DNA of 64,000 nt from an uncultured Clostridium sp. (GTDB lineage: Bacteria; Bacillota; Clostridia; Lachnospirales; Lachnospiraceae): assembly GCA_900539185.1 (NCBI GenBank), contig UQBG01000010.1:1-64000 (forward strand). Reading direction: 5' to 3'. Below the pieces are notes generated by a model that saw only the letters and a list, made by a program, of their open reading frames with translations, was not told the DNA's origin and made no database searches. Positions 34,233 through 42,980 of the stretch are shown in pieces; positions within the stretch are counted from its first letter, which is position 1; every line of letters starts with the position of its first letter. The position numbers and the translations under genes were made by a program.

Positions 34233-34260
34233 CCACATAGAAGAAGGAGCGTGGATTTTT

Positions 34261-35490
34261 ATGATGAAGATACCATTTTCACCACCGGACATAACAGAAG
34301 AAGAGATCGAATCGGTAGCGGAAGCGTTAAGATCCGGCTGGATCACGACCGGCCCGCGGACGAAGGAGCTGGAGAAACAGATCGCAGAGTACTGTGGGGT
34401 TCCGAGGGCTGCCTGTATGAATTCCTCGACTGCGTGCATGGAGATGGCACTACGGCTGCTGGGCGTAGGTCCGGGAGATGAGGTGATCACCAGTGCTTAT
34501 ACCTATACGGCATCGGCCAGTGTGGTATGTCATGTAGGAGCGACCCTGAAGCTGATTGATATACAGAAGGATTCATTGGAAATGGACTATGATCAGCTTG
34601 AGGCGGCAATCACGGAAAGGACAAAGGTAATTATACCGGTGGATCTGGCAGGAATCATCTGTGATTATGATCGGATCTATGAGATTGTCGAGCAAAAGAA
34701 AGACTTATTCCATGCAGCAAATGATATGCAGAGATTATACAACCGGATCATAATACTGGCAGATGCATCCCATTCCTTTGGGGCTGTGCGTCAGGGAAGA
34801 CGGAGTGGAAGTATTGCAGACTTTTCTTCCTTCTCCTTTCATGCAGTTAAGAATCTGACAACCGCAGAGGGCGGTGCATTGACATGGAAGGCTCCGGACG
34901 GAATGGATATAGAAGCGGTGTATCATCAGCTTATGCTGTTATCCCTTCACGGACAGTCAAAGGATGCACTGGCAAAGACCATGCTGGGAGCCTGGGAGTA
35001 TGATATCGTAGATACATACTACAAGTGCAATATGACAGATGTTCATGCGGCGATCGGGCTGGTACAGATGAAGCGATATGCATCCATGCTGAAGCGGCGA
35101 CAGGAGATCATACGGTTCTACGATCAGGGACTGGCAGATCTTCCGGTGCACGGTCTGAAGCATCAGGGAGCGGACAACTGTTCCAGCGGTCATCTTTATT
35201 TGCTCTGGCTGGATGGGCAGACGATGGAGTTTCGGAATCGCCTGATCACCCGGCTGGCAGAGGCAGGCGTCAGCAGTAATGTACACTACAAGCCGTTACC
35301 ACTGCACACCGCATATAAGAAGCTGGGCTTTTCAATCGAGAACTATCCGCATGCAAAGGCTCAGTTTGAAAATGAAATTACACTGCCACTGCACACCTGT
35401 CTGACGGATGAACAGGTTGCATATGTGATCGAGCAGTTTCATAGATGCTACGAGCTGGTAAAAAAAGAGTTTGAGCAGGAAGGAATATAA
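34261..35490 (+). CDS. DegT/DnrJ/EryC1-family sugar aminotransferase
   Basis: A 409-residue PLP enzyme: IPFSPPDITEEEIESVAEALRSGWITTGPRTKELE, NSSTACMEMALRLLGVGPGDEVIT, ILADASHSFGA and the PLP lysine in FHAVKNLTTAEGGAL. The region 140-175 has an insert (IVEQKKDLFHAANDMQRLYNRI) longer than in most relatives. It most likely aminates the 4-keto sugar made by the upstream dehydratase to a UDP-4-amino-4,6-dideoxy sugar. The start at 34261 follows AAGGAGCG; the ORF overlaps the transferase gene upstream only if an earlier start is used. Confidence 0.9.
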   Translation: MMKIPFSPPDITEEEIESVAEALRSGWITTGPRTKELEKQIAEYCGVPRAACMNSSTACMEMALRLLGVGPGDEVITSAYTYTASASVVCHVGATLKLIDIQKDSLEMDYDQLEAAITERTKVIIPVDLAGIICDYDRIYEIVEQKKDLFHAANDMQRLYNRIIILADASHSFGAVRQGRRSGSIADFSSFSFHAVKNLTTAEGGALTWKAPDGMDIEAVYHQLMLLSLHGQSKDALAKTMLGAWEYDIVDTYYKCNMTDVHAAIGLVQMKRYASMLKRRQEIIRFYDQGLADLPVHGLKHQGADNCSSGHLYLLWLDGQTMEFRNRLITRLAEAGVSSNVHYKPLPLHTAYKKLGFSIENYPHAKAQFENEITLPLHTCLTDEQVAYVIEQFHRCYELVKKEFEQEGI

Positions 35491-35493
35491 AAA

Positions 35494-36498
35494 ATGACGG
35501 TATCGGTAGGTGTAGTAGCATATAATGAGGGAGCGGTGCTGAATGGGATATTGAACTGTCTGGCAGAGCAGGACTACCCACATGATCAGATCGAAGTGAT
35601 TCTGGTAGATAGTGCATCTACCGATGATACGCGGGCAAGGATGGAACAGTATGCGGCAAGAAAAGAGCAGCTACAGTTCCGGAGGATCGTTGTATTGGAT
35701 AATCCAAAGCGGAAGCAGGCAGCAGGCTGGAATGTAGTGATCGGAGCGGCACAGGAGGACATCCTGATCCGGATCGATGCCCATGCTTCGATACCGGAGG
35801 ACTTTGTACGGAAAAATGTAGAACTGCAGGAACAGGGAGAGATGATAACCGGAGGACCCCGGCCGAATATTATTGAACAGCCGACACCCTGGAAGGAGAC
35901 ATTATATCTGGCAGAAAGCTCGATGTTCGGCAGCAGCATAGCACCTTATCGGAGAGAGAGCGGACGCCGGTATGTGGATTCGATGTTTCATGCAGCGTAT
36001 CGTAGATCCATCTTTGATGAGGTAGGCGGGTTCAATGAAGATCTGGGACGGACGGAAGATAATGAACTGCATTATCGGATGCGGAAGGCAGGATATCGGT
36101 TTTGTTATGACCCGGATATCATATCCTATCAGCATATTCGGAATTCGTTTTCTGCGATGGTTCGCCAGAAGTATGGAAATGGATATTGGATCGGAAAGAC
36201 GGTAAAGATCTGTCCGGGATGCTTATCCATATATCACTTTGTACCATTTGCGTTTATCATAGGCATCCTGATTACAACGGTGCTTTGTTTTCTGCACTTC
36301 CCATGGCTGGCATATGCTATGTGGGGGCTGTATGGACTGTTGGCACTGGTTATGACAGTGACGGGTATCATCGGTGCCTGTAAGCAGGGAAAGCGGTTTT
36401 CAATCAGTCATTTGCTGTTACCGATCCTCTTTTTGATCCTTCATGTAACCTATGGGATAGGAACCCTGATCGGACTTTGTTCCCCTGTGAAGAAGTAG
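35494..36498 (+). CDS. Family 2 glycosyltransferase with C-terminal membrane spans
   Basis: A 334-residue inverting transferase: VSVGVVAYNEGAVLNGILNCLAEQDYP, LVDSASTDDT, IRIDAHASIPEDFV (DxD-type), GGFNEDLGRTEDNELHYRMRKAG, then three or four membrane helices (about 238-330). The pattern is like ExoA of succinoglycan synthesis. It probably adds the second sugar to the lipid-linked chain begun by the upstream enzymes. It starts 3 nt after the aminotransferase stop and is the last gene before the terminator at 36584. Confidence 0.9.
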   Translation: MTVSVGVVAYNEGAVLNGILNCLAEQDYPHDQIEVILVDSASTDDTRARMEQYAARKEQLQFRRIVVLDNPKRKQAAGWNVVIGAAQEDILIRIDAHASIPEDFVRKNVELQEQGEMITGGPRPNIIEQPTPWKETLYLAESSMFGSSIAPYRRESGRRYVDSMFHAAYRRSIFDEVGGFNEDLGRTEDNELHYRMRKAGYRFCYDPDIISYQHIRNSFSAMVRQKYGNGYWIGKTVKICPGCLSIYHFVPFAFIIGILITTVLCFLHFPWLAYAMWGLYGLLALVMTVTGIIGACKQGKRFSISHLLLPILFLILHVTYGIGTLIGLCSPVKK

Positions 36499-36583
36499 AA
36501 GCTGCATGTCTGAACGATAGCAGGAAAATATAGATATGATACGAAAAGAAAAAGAAGCAACCACAACCGCATATTAACATTTT

Positions 36584-36627
36584 CCCGGTCTGTTCGAATT
36601 TTACGAACTGTACCGGGTATTTTTTTG
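36584..36627 (+). terminator. Terminator of the glycan operon
   Basis: CCCGGT (36584-36589)/ACCGGG (36612-36617) closes a stem that continues with TTCG/CGAA after a small internal loop, followed by TATTTTTTT. The 85 nt between the last gene and this hairpin show nothing recognisable. Confidence 0.8.
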
Positions 36628-36666
36628 CCGTTATTCCGGGAACATAGTTTTTATTGTCGGCAGCAA

Positions 36667-36736
36667 TTACAAAAATCTTACATAGAATTTACATAAAGGG
36701 GATAATGTATTTTACACAGCTTCGATATCCTATACA
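36667..36736 (+). promoter_or_regulatory. Pho-type box and promoter of the pst operon
   Basis: Three direct repeats at exact 11-bp steps: TTACAA (36667-36672), TTACAT (36678-36683), TTACAT (36689-36694). A further TTTACA is at 36711. A -10-like TATACA is at 36731-36736. The 11-bp period and TTACA core match PhoP/PhoB-binding boxes, so phosphate starvation should switch on pstSCAB-phoU. Confidence 0.75.
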
Positions 36737-36802
36737 TCGTCAAGTGAGACTTGAGAAAAAAGAATGGTAGAGTGCGTGGGCACTCAGAAAAGGAGAATCA
36801 TT

Positions 36803-37708
36803 ATGAAGAAAAAGTTTTTGGGAATGATGCTGGCAACCGCTATGGTGGCAGGATGTCTGGCAGGATGTGGAAGCAATGCAGGAACAACTGATACAACAGG
36901 TTCTACAGGATCCGCAGATTTCGACAGCAGTAAATATATCAGCGTAGTATCCAGAGAGGATGGATCCGGTACAAGAGGCGCATTTATCGAGCTGACAGGC
37001 GTAGAAGAGAAGGATGCAGATGGCAATAAGGTTGATAATACAACTACCGATGCGGCAATTACAAACAATACATCCGTTATGTTAAGTACCGTAAAAGGTG
37101 ATACATATGCAATCGGTTATATTTCGCTTGGATCTTTGAATAAAGATGTAAAGGCACTGAATGTAGATGGTGTAGAGGCAACTGCTGAAAATGTAAAGAG
37201 TGGAGATTATACATTATCAAGACCGTTTAACATCGTAACAAAGGGTGATGTCAGCGAAGTAGCACAGGACTTCATCGATTATATTATGAGTGATGATGGT
37301 CAGGCTGTCATCGTAGATAATGGTTATGTTGATGTATCCAATGGTTCATTTGAGTCTGCACAGCCATCCGGAAAGATCGTTGTGGCAGGATCTTCTTCCG
37401 TATCACCGGTTATGGAGAAGTTAAAGGAAGCATATGCAGAAGTAAATCCAAATGCAAGCGTTGAGATTCAGACCTCTGATTCCACCACAGGTGTTGAGTC
37501 TACCATCAATGGTATCTGTGATATCGGTATGGCATCTCGTGAACTGAAGGACTCTGAGACTGCAGAAGGCGTAGAAGCAACTGTAATCGCAATGGATGGT
37601 ATCGCAGTCATCGTAAATAACGATAATCCGCTGACAGATATCACAAAGGATCAGATCAAAGCAATCTATGTAGGTGACACTGCAAAGTGGGATGAAGTTA
37701 TAAAGTAG
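36803..37708 (+). CDS. pstS: Phosphate-binding lipoprotein, apparently circularly permuted
   Basis: A 301-residue lipoprotein (lipobox LAGC, Cys22). The two halves of the PstS fold are in reversed order. Residues 45-185 hold what is normally the second half (VVSREDGSGTRGAF, IGYISLGSLN, RPFNIVTKG, AQDFIDYIMSDDGQ). Residues about 190-301 hold the normal first half (KIVVAGSSSVSPVMEKLKEAY, DIGMASRELKDSE, VIAMDGIAVIVNNDNPLTDIT, IYVGDTAKWDEV). All ligand motifs are present. It captures phosphate for PstCAB. The start follows AAAAGGAG. Confidence 0.9.
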   Translation: MKKKFLGMMLATAMVAGCLAGCGSNAGTTDTTGSTGSADFDSSKYISVVSREDGSGTRGAFIELTGVEEKDADGNKVDNTTTDAAITNNTSVMLSTVKGDTYAIGYISLGSLNKDVKALNVDGVEATAENVKSGDYTLSRPFNIVTKGDVSEVAQDFIDYIMSDDGQAVIVDNGYVDVSNGSFESAQPSGKIVVAGSSSVSPVMEKLKEAYAEVNPNASVEIQTSDSTTGVESTINGICDIGMASRELKDSETAEGVEATVIAMDGIAVIVNNDNPLTDITKDQIKAIYVGDTAKWDEVIK

Positions 37709-37748
37709 TAATAACCAGATGAATGACAATTAAGGTATGGTGAAATAG

Positions 37749-38633
37749 ATGGAAGAAAAGAAAGCAGCTAGAAAACGAGTATTTGAGAAAATCATGGAAA
37801 TCATCTTTTTGCTCTGTGCCTGTATGTCAATTCTTGCAGTAGCGTTAATCTGCTTCTTCCTGTTCACCCGAGGAATACCCGGTATGGCAAAGATCGGTTT
37901 ATTCAAGTTCCTGGGTGGGCAGGTATGGAAGCCCGGAAATAATATCTACGGAATCTTACCGATGATCCTGGGTTCGGTGTATGTAACCGGACTTGCACTG
38001 GTCATCGGTGTTCCTATTGGATTGCTTACCGCTATATTTATGGCAAGATTCTGCCCGAAGAAGCTTTATAAGATTGTAAAGCCGGCAGTTGACTTACTGG
38101 CAGGAATCCCTTCAGTAGTATATGGTTTCTTTGGTATGGTAGTGATCGTGCCGATCGTTCGGGCGTTCACAGATGCGATCGGAGCCAGAGGAAATGGTAT
38201 CAGTCTTTTGACTGCATCGATTCTGTTGGGAATCATGATTTTGCCAACGATCATTAGTGTGTCAGAGGCAGCGATCCGGGCAGTTCCGGAGAGCTATTAC
38301 GAAGGATCTCTCGGACTGGGGGCAGATCCGGTAAGAAGTGTATTTAAGGCAGTACTGCCTGCAGCAAAGTCCGGTATTATGGCAGGAATCATTTTAGGTA
38401 TCGGTCGTGCAATTGGTGAGACAATGGCGGTTATCATGGTCGCAGGTAATAATCCGGCGATGCCAAAGGGACTGCTTCAGGGTGTTCGTACTTTGACAGC
38501 CAATATCGTAATAGAAATGGGTTATGCTCAGGATCTGCAGAGAGAGGCGTTAATCGCAACGGGTGTTGTATTGTTTGTCTTTATCTTAATTATTAACCTG
38601 TGCTTCTCGATTTTGAAACGGAGGGATAAATAA
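37749..38633 (+). CDS. pstC: Phosphate ABC transporter permease PstC
   Basis: A 294-residue permease with six spans, the IPSVVYGFFGMVVIVP segment and the EAA-like cytoplasmic loop EAAIRAVPESYYEGSLGLGADPVRSVFKAVLPAAKSGI. It forms the membrane channel with PstA. Its stop overlaps the pstA start by one base (TAATG), so the two are coupled. Confidence 0.95.
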   Translation: MEEKKAARKRVFEKIMEIIFLLCACMSILAVALICFFLFTRGIPGMAKIGLFKFLGGQVWKPGNNIYGILPMILGSVYVTGLALVIGVPIGLLTAIFMARFCPKKLYKIVKPAVDLLAGIPSVVYGFFGMVVIVPIVRAFTDAIGARGNGISLLTASILLGIMILPTIISVSEAAIRAVPESYYEGSLGLGADPVRSVFKAVLPAAKSGIMAGIILGIGRAIGETMAVIMVAGNNPAMPKGLLQGVRTLTANIVIEMGYAQDLQREALIATGVVLFVFILIINLCFSILKRRDK

Positions 38634-39508
38634 TGGATGAGAGTATTAACAAACAAACCTTTGGACAGAAGTTAAAGTCCTATCTCAAGAAACCGTCCTC
38701 TCTGATTCTTTTGCTTCTGGTGATCGGAGCGGCGGTTGTAACATTAGCGGTATTAGTATTTATTATCGTATATATATTGGTAAACGGAGTTCCGAATCTG
38801 TCATGGAGCCTGTTTGAATGGACCTATAACAGTGAGAATTCCTCTATGATGCCGGCGATTATTAATACGATCATTATGACAGCATTGTCCTTGGCGATTG
38901 CAGTTCCGTTCGGTATCGGAGCAGCTGTTTACCTGGTAGAGTATGCAAAGCGTGGAAATAAGATCGTTGGTATCGTCCGGGTAACGGCAGAGACACTGAC
39001 GGGTATTCCTTCTATTGTGTATGGTTTGTTCGGTATGCTGTTCTTCGTTACACAGTTAAAGTGGAGACTGTCGATGCTGGCAGGTGCATTTACACTGGCA
39101 ATCATGGTGCTTCCGGTTATTATGAGAACGACAGAAGAGGCACTGATGGCAGTTCCCGATTCTTATCGGGAAGGCAGCTTTGGGCTGGGAGCCGGACGGT
39201 TCCGTACAGTATTCAAGATCATACTGCCGGCTGCTATGCCGGGAATCTTATCCGGTATTATTCTGGCGATCGGACGTATCGTGGGTGAGACGGCAGCACT
39301 GATGTATACGGCAGGTACGGTTCCGGTTGTTCAGGGGCTGATGTCTTCCGGAAGAACACTGGCGGTACATATGTATGTATTATCATCCGAAGGCTTATAT
39401 ATGGAACCGGCGTATGCAACAGCGGTTGTACTGTTGTTAGTTGTACTGATTATGAATCTGGCGTCCTCCTTCATAGCAAAGAAGTTCAGCAAGAATGATA
39501 ATAAGTAG
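38633..39508 (+). CDS. pstA: Phosphate ABC transporter permease PstA
   Basis: A 291-residue permease: IPSIVYGLFGMLFFV, the coupling loop EALMAVPDSYREGSFGLGAGRFRTVFKIILPAAMPGILSG and RIVGETAALMYTAG. It has six spans and an N-terminal cytoplasmic segment of about 25 residues. It pairs with PstC and is energised by PstB. Confidence 0.95.
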   Translation: MDESINKQTFGQKLKSYLKKPSSLILLLLVIGAAVVTLAVLVFIIVYILVNGVPNLSWSLFEWTYNSENSSMMPAIINTIIMTALSLAIAVPFGIGAAVYLVEYAKRGNKIVGIVRVTAETLTGIPSIVYGLFGMLFFVTQLKWRLSMLAGAFTLAIMVLPVIMRTTEEALMAVPDSYREGSFGLGAGRFRTVFKIILPAAMPGILSGIILAIGRIVGETAALMYTAGTVPVVQGLMSSGRTLAVHMYVLSSEGLYMEPAYATAVVLLLVVLIMNLASSFIAKKFSKNDNK

Positions 39509-39536
39509 GAATGTAGAACGAAAGGAATAACTGAGA

Positions 39537-40286
39537 ATGGGTAAATTTGAAATTAAAGACCTGGATCTGTACTATGGGGATTTCAAGGCTTTGAAGAATA
39601 TTAATCTGGAACTGCCGGAAAAGCAGATCAGTGCATTTATCGGTCCGTCGGGATGTGGTAAGTCTACACTGTTAAAGTCCTTAAATCGTATGAATGATCT
39701 GGTAGAAGGCTGTAGAATCACCGGACAGGTGACATTGGATGGCGTGGATATCTATAAGGATATGGATGTAAACCTCTTAAGAAAGAAGGTTGGGATGGTA
39801 TTCCAGAAGCCGAATCCGTTCCCGATGAGTGTGTATGATAATATTGCATACGGTCCGAGAACACACGGGATTCATAATGGCGCAAAGCTGGATGAGATTG
39901 TAGAGCGTTCTTTAAAGCAGGCAGCTATATGGGATGAACTGAAGGATCGGTTGAAGAAGAGCGCTTTGGGACTGTCCGGCGGACAGCAGCAGAGACTGTG
40001 TATTGCCAGAGCATTGGCGGTAGAACCGGAGGTTATCCTGATGGATGAACCGACATCCGCACTGGATCCGATCTCTACATCAAAGATCGAGGAACTGGCA
40101 GTTGAACTGAAGGATAAGTATACGATTATTATAGTTACACATAATATGCAACAGGCAACGCGTATATCCGATAAGACGGCATTCTTCCTGTTGGGAGAAG
40201 TGGTAGAGTTCGGAGACACGGAACAACTGTTTTCTATGCCTCAGGATAAGCGGACAGAAAATTATATTACCGGACGTTTCGGTTAA
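39537..40286 (+). CDS. pstB: Phosphate ABC transporter ATPase PstB
   Basis: A 249-residue ATPase with Walker A GPSGCGKST, Q-loop GMVFQKPNPFPMSVYDNIAYGPR, signature LSGGQQQRLCIARAL, Walker B ILMDEPTSALDP and switch HNMQQATRISDKTAFF, all PstB-typical. It drives phosphate import through PstCA. Confidence 0.97.
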   Translation: MGKFEIKDLDLYYGDFKALKNINLELPEKQISAFIGPSGCGKSTLLKSLNRMNDLVEGCRITGQVTLDGVDIYKDMDVNLLRKKVGMVFQKPNPFPMSVYDNIAYGPRTHGIHNGAKLDEIVERSLKQAAIWDELKDRLKKSALGLSGGQQQRLCIARALAVEPEVILMDEPTSALDPISTSKIEELAVELKDKYTIIIVTHNMQQATRISDKTAFFLLGEVVEFGDTEQLFSMPQDKRTENYITGRFG

Positions 40287-40324
40287 TGAAAAGGATAAAT
40301 GTAGAATAACAGGAGGAAGGATAG

Positions 40325-40981
40325 ATGGTAAAACAGAGTCGTTTTGAAAAGCAGTTAGCTGCGTTAAATGAGCAAATGGTTCAGATGGGCAGTATGGTAG
40401 AACAGTCCATCGAGATGGCAGCCTCTGCACTGGTGAAACAGGATACGGAAAAGGCAGGGCAGGTGATCGAATATGCAACCGATGTCAGCAATCAGGAGCG
40501 GCAGATCGAGAGTGCATGCATGAAGCTGTTGCTTTGTCAGCAGCCGGTAGCAAAAGATCTTCGGACCGTTTCTTCCGCACTGAAGATGATCACAGATATG
40601 GAGCGGATTGCAGTACAGTCTGCCGAGATATCAGAGCTGACGATCCGCATGGCAGATACACCATATATTAAGAAACTGGAGCACATTCAGGATATGGCAA
40701 AGGAAACGATACTGATGGTAGTAAAAAGTATTGAAGCCTTTGTAAACAGGGATCTGGAGCAGGCACAGGAAGTAATATCCATGGATGACCGGGTAGATGA
40801 TTTATTTATTGCGATTAAGAATGAACTGATTCAGTTGATAAATGAAGATACCAGCAATGGAGAGCAGGCAACGGATCTTCTGATGATCGGAAAGTATTTC
40901 GAGCGGATTGGGGATCATGCGGTAAATATTGCTCAGTGGGTAACCTTCTCCATTACCGGTACACACGGAGAGATAAATTAA
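40325..40981 (+). CDS. phoU: Phosphate regulator PhoU
   Basis: A 218-residue all-helical protein with two PhoU repeats, each with an acidic metal-binding line: ERQIESACMKLL and MITDMERIAVQSAEIS in the first, DDRVDDLF and MIGKYFERIGDHAVNIAQWV in the second. It damps the Pho response together with PstB and the sensor kinase. No phoR/phoP pair is in the window. Its stop overlaps the next small reading frame (TAATG). Confidence 0.95.
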   Translation: MVKQSRFEKQLAALNEQMVQMGSMVEQSIEMAASALVKQDTEKAGQVIEYATDVSNQERQIESACMKLLLCQQPVAKDLRTVSSALKMITDMERIAVQSAEISELTIRMADTPYIKKLEHIQDMAKETILMVVKSIEAFVNRDLEQAQEVISMDDRVDDLFIAIKNELIQLINEDTSNGEQATDLLMIGKYFERIGDHAVNIAQWVTFSITGTHGEIN

Positions 40982-41144
40982 TGGGAAAAAAGAAAGATAA
41001 GACTGCAACAGCGGATTTAGATGACGCTGTTGCAGATGTCCAGTATCGAATCCGATCGTTGAGATACCGGTATACCGGGCGGAAGTAATTGCAAAAATGG
41101 ATAAAAATATGATGCGGATACGAAAAGAGATCGAAACCATGTAA
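40981..41144 (+). pseudogene. Frameshifted mini-gene after phoU
   Basis: An ATG coupled to the phoU stop, with GGAGAG upstream, opens a frame that reads MGKKKDKTATADLDDAVADV then QYRIRSL before stopping at 41086-41088 (35 codons). A second frame picks up at about 41062 and reads EIPVYRAEVIAKMDKNMMRI up to RKEIETM and a stop at 41142-41144. One inserted base near 41062 would join them into a smooth 54-residue helical protein. Either a one-base deletion broke the gene, or it is a sequencing error. No function is known. Confidence 0.5.
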
Positions 41145-41192
41145 TAAATCGAAGAAAATGGGATATGCTAGATAAGAAGGGAGCGTGTGGAT

Positions 41193-41309
41193 ATGAATGG
41201 TCCATTGGAACCTGCAATCGGAATTCTGATTGTTATGCTATTGCTATGCATATGTATGGTGGTAATCGCATTTTTAGCTGGCGGAGTAGAGAAGAAGAAA
41301 GACAGATGA
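41193..41309 (+). CDS. Small single-span membrane peptide
   Basis: A 38-residue peptide: MNGPLEPAIGILIVMLLLCI starts a hydrophobic span of about 24 residues (CMVVIAFLAGGV ends it), followed by a basic tail EKKKDR. GGGAG lies 9 nt before the ATG. It is the last element before the terminator at 41351 and so may belong to the phosphate operon. No homologue was recognised. Confidence 0.5.
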   Translation: MNGPLEPAIGILIVMLLLCICMVVIAFLAGGVEKKKDR

Positions 41310-41350
41310 TATTGGATAGATCCGATATGCGCAAGGTGCATATCAGACAG

Positions 41351-41388
41351 GCTGTGGATGTGTGTGTGGTCCATGGCTTTATTTTTTT
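41351..41388 (+). terminator. Terminator after the pst region
   Basis: Stem GCTGTGGA (41351-41358)/TCCATGGC (41370-41377) with two G-U pairs, followed by TTTATTTTTTT. Confidence 0.75.
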
Positions 41389-41433
41389 ATAATAAATTCC
41401 TAAAAATTACGGATAGTATTCGAAGAGAAAGTC

Positions 41434-41442
41434 TGTTATACT
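41434..41442 (+). promoter_or_regulatory. Extended -10 promoter of clpX
   Basis: TGTTATACT: a TG-n-TATACT extended -10 (TATACT at 41437-41442), 41 nt before the clpX start. No good -35 is seen, as is usual for this type. Confidence 0.5.
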
Positions 41443-41483
41443 GAGTGGGTAATTAACGGAAGAACTGACAAGTGGAGGAAAGA

Positions 41484-42866
41484 ATGTCAAAAGATATTAT
41501 AGAGAATAACGAAACTCAGGATGAAGAAAAAGAATATGAGAACTATTGTTATCTGTGTCGGAGACCGGAGAGTGTTGCCGGAAAGCTGATTCATCTTCCG
41601 AATGACATATATATATGTCCGAGTTGCATGCAGAATACATTTGATACATTTAGTAACAGCAGTAATATGCAGTTTATGGATCTGGGGAAGTTCGATATGT
41701 CCCAGCTGAACTTTGGTGGGGCACAGGATATCCCGAAGTCTCAGAAGGTAAAGAAGAAAAAGAAGGAAGAAAAGAAGGAACAGCCGAAGCTGGAGTTAAA
41801 GACGATACCGGCACCCCATATTATGAAAGCACAGTTGGATGAGTATGTGATCGGACAGGACTATGCAAAGAAGGTAATATCCGTAGCGGTCTATAATCAT
41901 TATAAGCGGGTTCTGACAGACACAATGGACGATATTGAGATTGAGAAGTCCAATATGTTGATGATCGGACCGACCGGTAGCGGTAAGACCTATCTGGTAA
42001 AGACCATTGCAAGGCTGTTAAATGTGCCATTGGCGATCACAGATGCTACAACATTAACAGAAGCCGGATATATCGGTGATGACGTGGAAAGTGTACTGTC
42101 AAAGCTGCTGGCAGCTGCAGATAACGATGTTGAGCGTGCGGAGCAGGGAATCGTCTTTATCGATGAGATAGATAAGATTGCAAAGAAGCGGAATACAAAC
42201 AGCCGGGATGTAAGTGGAGAGTCTGTTCAGCAGGGACTGCTTAAGATCCTGGAGGGTGCACAGGTAGAAGTACCGGTAGGCGCCGGAAGTAAGAATGCAA
42301 TGGTGCCGATGACGACGATCAATACAAAGAATATCCTGTTTATCTGCGGAGGAGCATTTCCGGATATCGAGGATATCATCAAGGCACGCCTGAATAAGCA
42401 GTCTTCGTTGGGTTTCCGGGCGGATCTGAAGGATAAGTATGATAATGATGCAAATATCTTAAAGAAGGTGACAATCGAGGATCTGCGGGAGTTTGGTATG
42501 ATTCCGGAGTTCCTGGGGCGGCTTCCTGTTATCTATACACTGGATGCACTGGATAAGGATATGATGATCCAGATTCTGAAGGAGCCAAAGAATGCGATTT
42601 TAAAGCAGTATCAGAAGCTTCTGAGTCTGGATGAAGTAGATTTGAGATTTGATGATTCTGCCTATGAGGCGATTGCGGAAAAGGCGATGGAGAAGAAGAC
42701 CGGAGCCAGAGCCCTTCGGGCGATCATCGAAGAGTTCATGCTGGATATTATGTATCAGATTCCGAGAGATGACAGCATTGGACGAGTGACGATTACCGGA
42801 GACTATATCCGCGGAACCGGAGCACCGCTGATCGATATGCGTGGTGTGCTGGCACTGGAGGATTAA
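41484..42866 (+). CDS. clpX: ATP-dependent protease unfoldase ClpX (stand-alone copy)
   Basis: A 460-residue AAA+ protein. The N-terminal zinc finger has Cys22-x2-Cys25 and Cys45-x2-Cys48. A lysine-rich linker follows (KVKKKKKEEKKEQ). The ATPase has Walker A GPTGSGKT, pore loop GYIGDD, Walker B VFIDEIDK, sensor R in GARALRAIIEE. The ClpP-binding loop reads SSLGFRADL, LGF instead of the usual IGF. It is not beside clpP or tig and is more divergent than the canonical ClpX, so it is probably a second copy. The ATG 41484 is 5 nt after GGAGG. Confidence 0.9.
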   Translation: MSKDIIENNETQDEEKEYENYCYLCRRPESVAGKLIHLPNDIYICPSCMQNTFDTFSNSSNMQFMDLGKFDMSQLNFGGAQDIPKSQKVKKKKKEEKKEQPKLELKTIPAPHIMKAQLDEYVIGQDYAKKVISVAVYNHYKRVLTDTMDDIEIEKSNMLMIGPTGSGKTYLVKTIARLLNVPLAITDATTLTEAGYIGDDVESVLSKLLAAADNDVERAEQGIVFIDEIDKIAKKRNTNSRDVSGESVQQGLLKILEGAQVEVPVGAGSKNAMVPMTTINTKNILFICGGAFPDIEDIIKARLNKQSSLGFRADLKDKYDNDANILKKVTIEDLREFGMIPEFLGRLPVIYTLDALDKDMMIQILKEPKNAILKQYQKLLSLDEVDLRFDDSAYEAIAEKAMEKKTGARALRAIIEEFMLDIMYQIPRDDSIGRVTITGDYIRGTGAPLIDMRGVLALED

Positions 42867-42899
42867 ATGAAGTTTCGTAGCGAAATATGAAAAAACCTC

Positions 42900-42928
42900 T
42901 TGACAGACGGAAAAACATTTGCTATTAT
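42900..42928 (+). promoter_or_regulatory. Promoter of tRNA-Arg
   Basis: TTGACA (42900-42905), 17-nt spacer, TATTAT (42923-42928), 52 nt before the tRNA. Confidence 0.8.
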
Positions 42929-42980
42929 ATAACACGTTGAGTGCTGGAAACGGTATTTAACTTACAACTTCATGTTGTAT

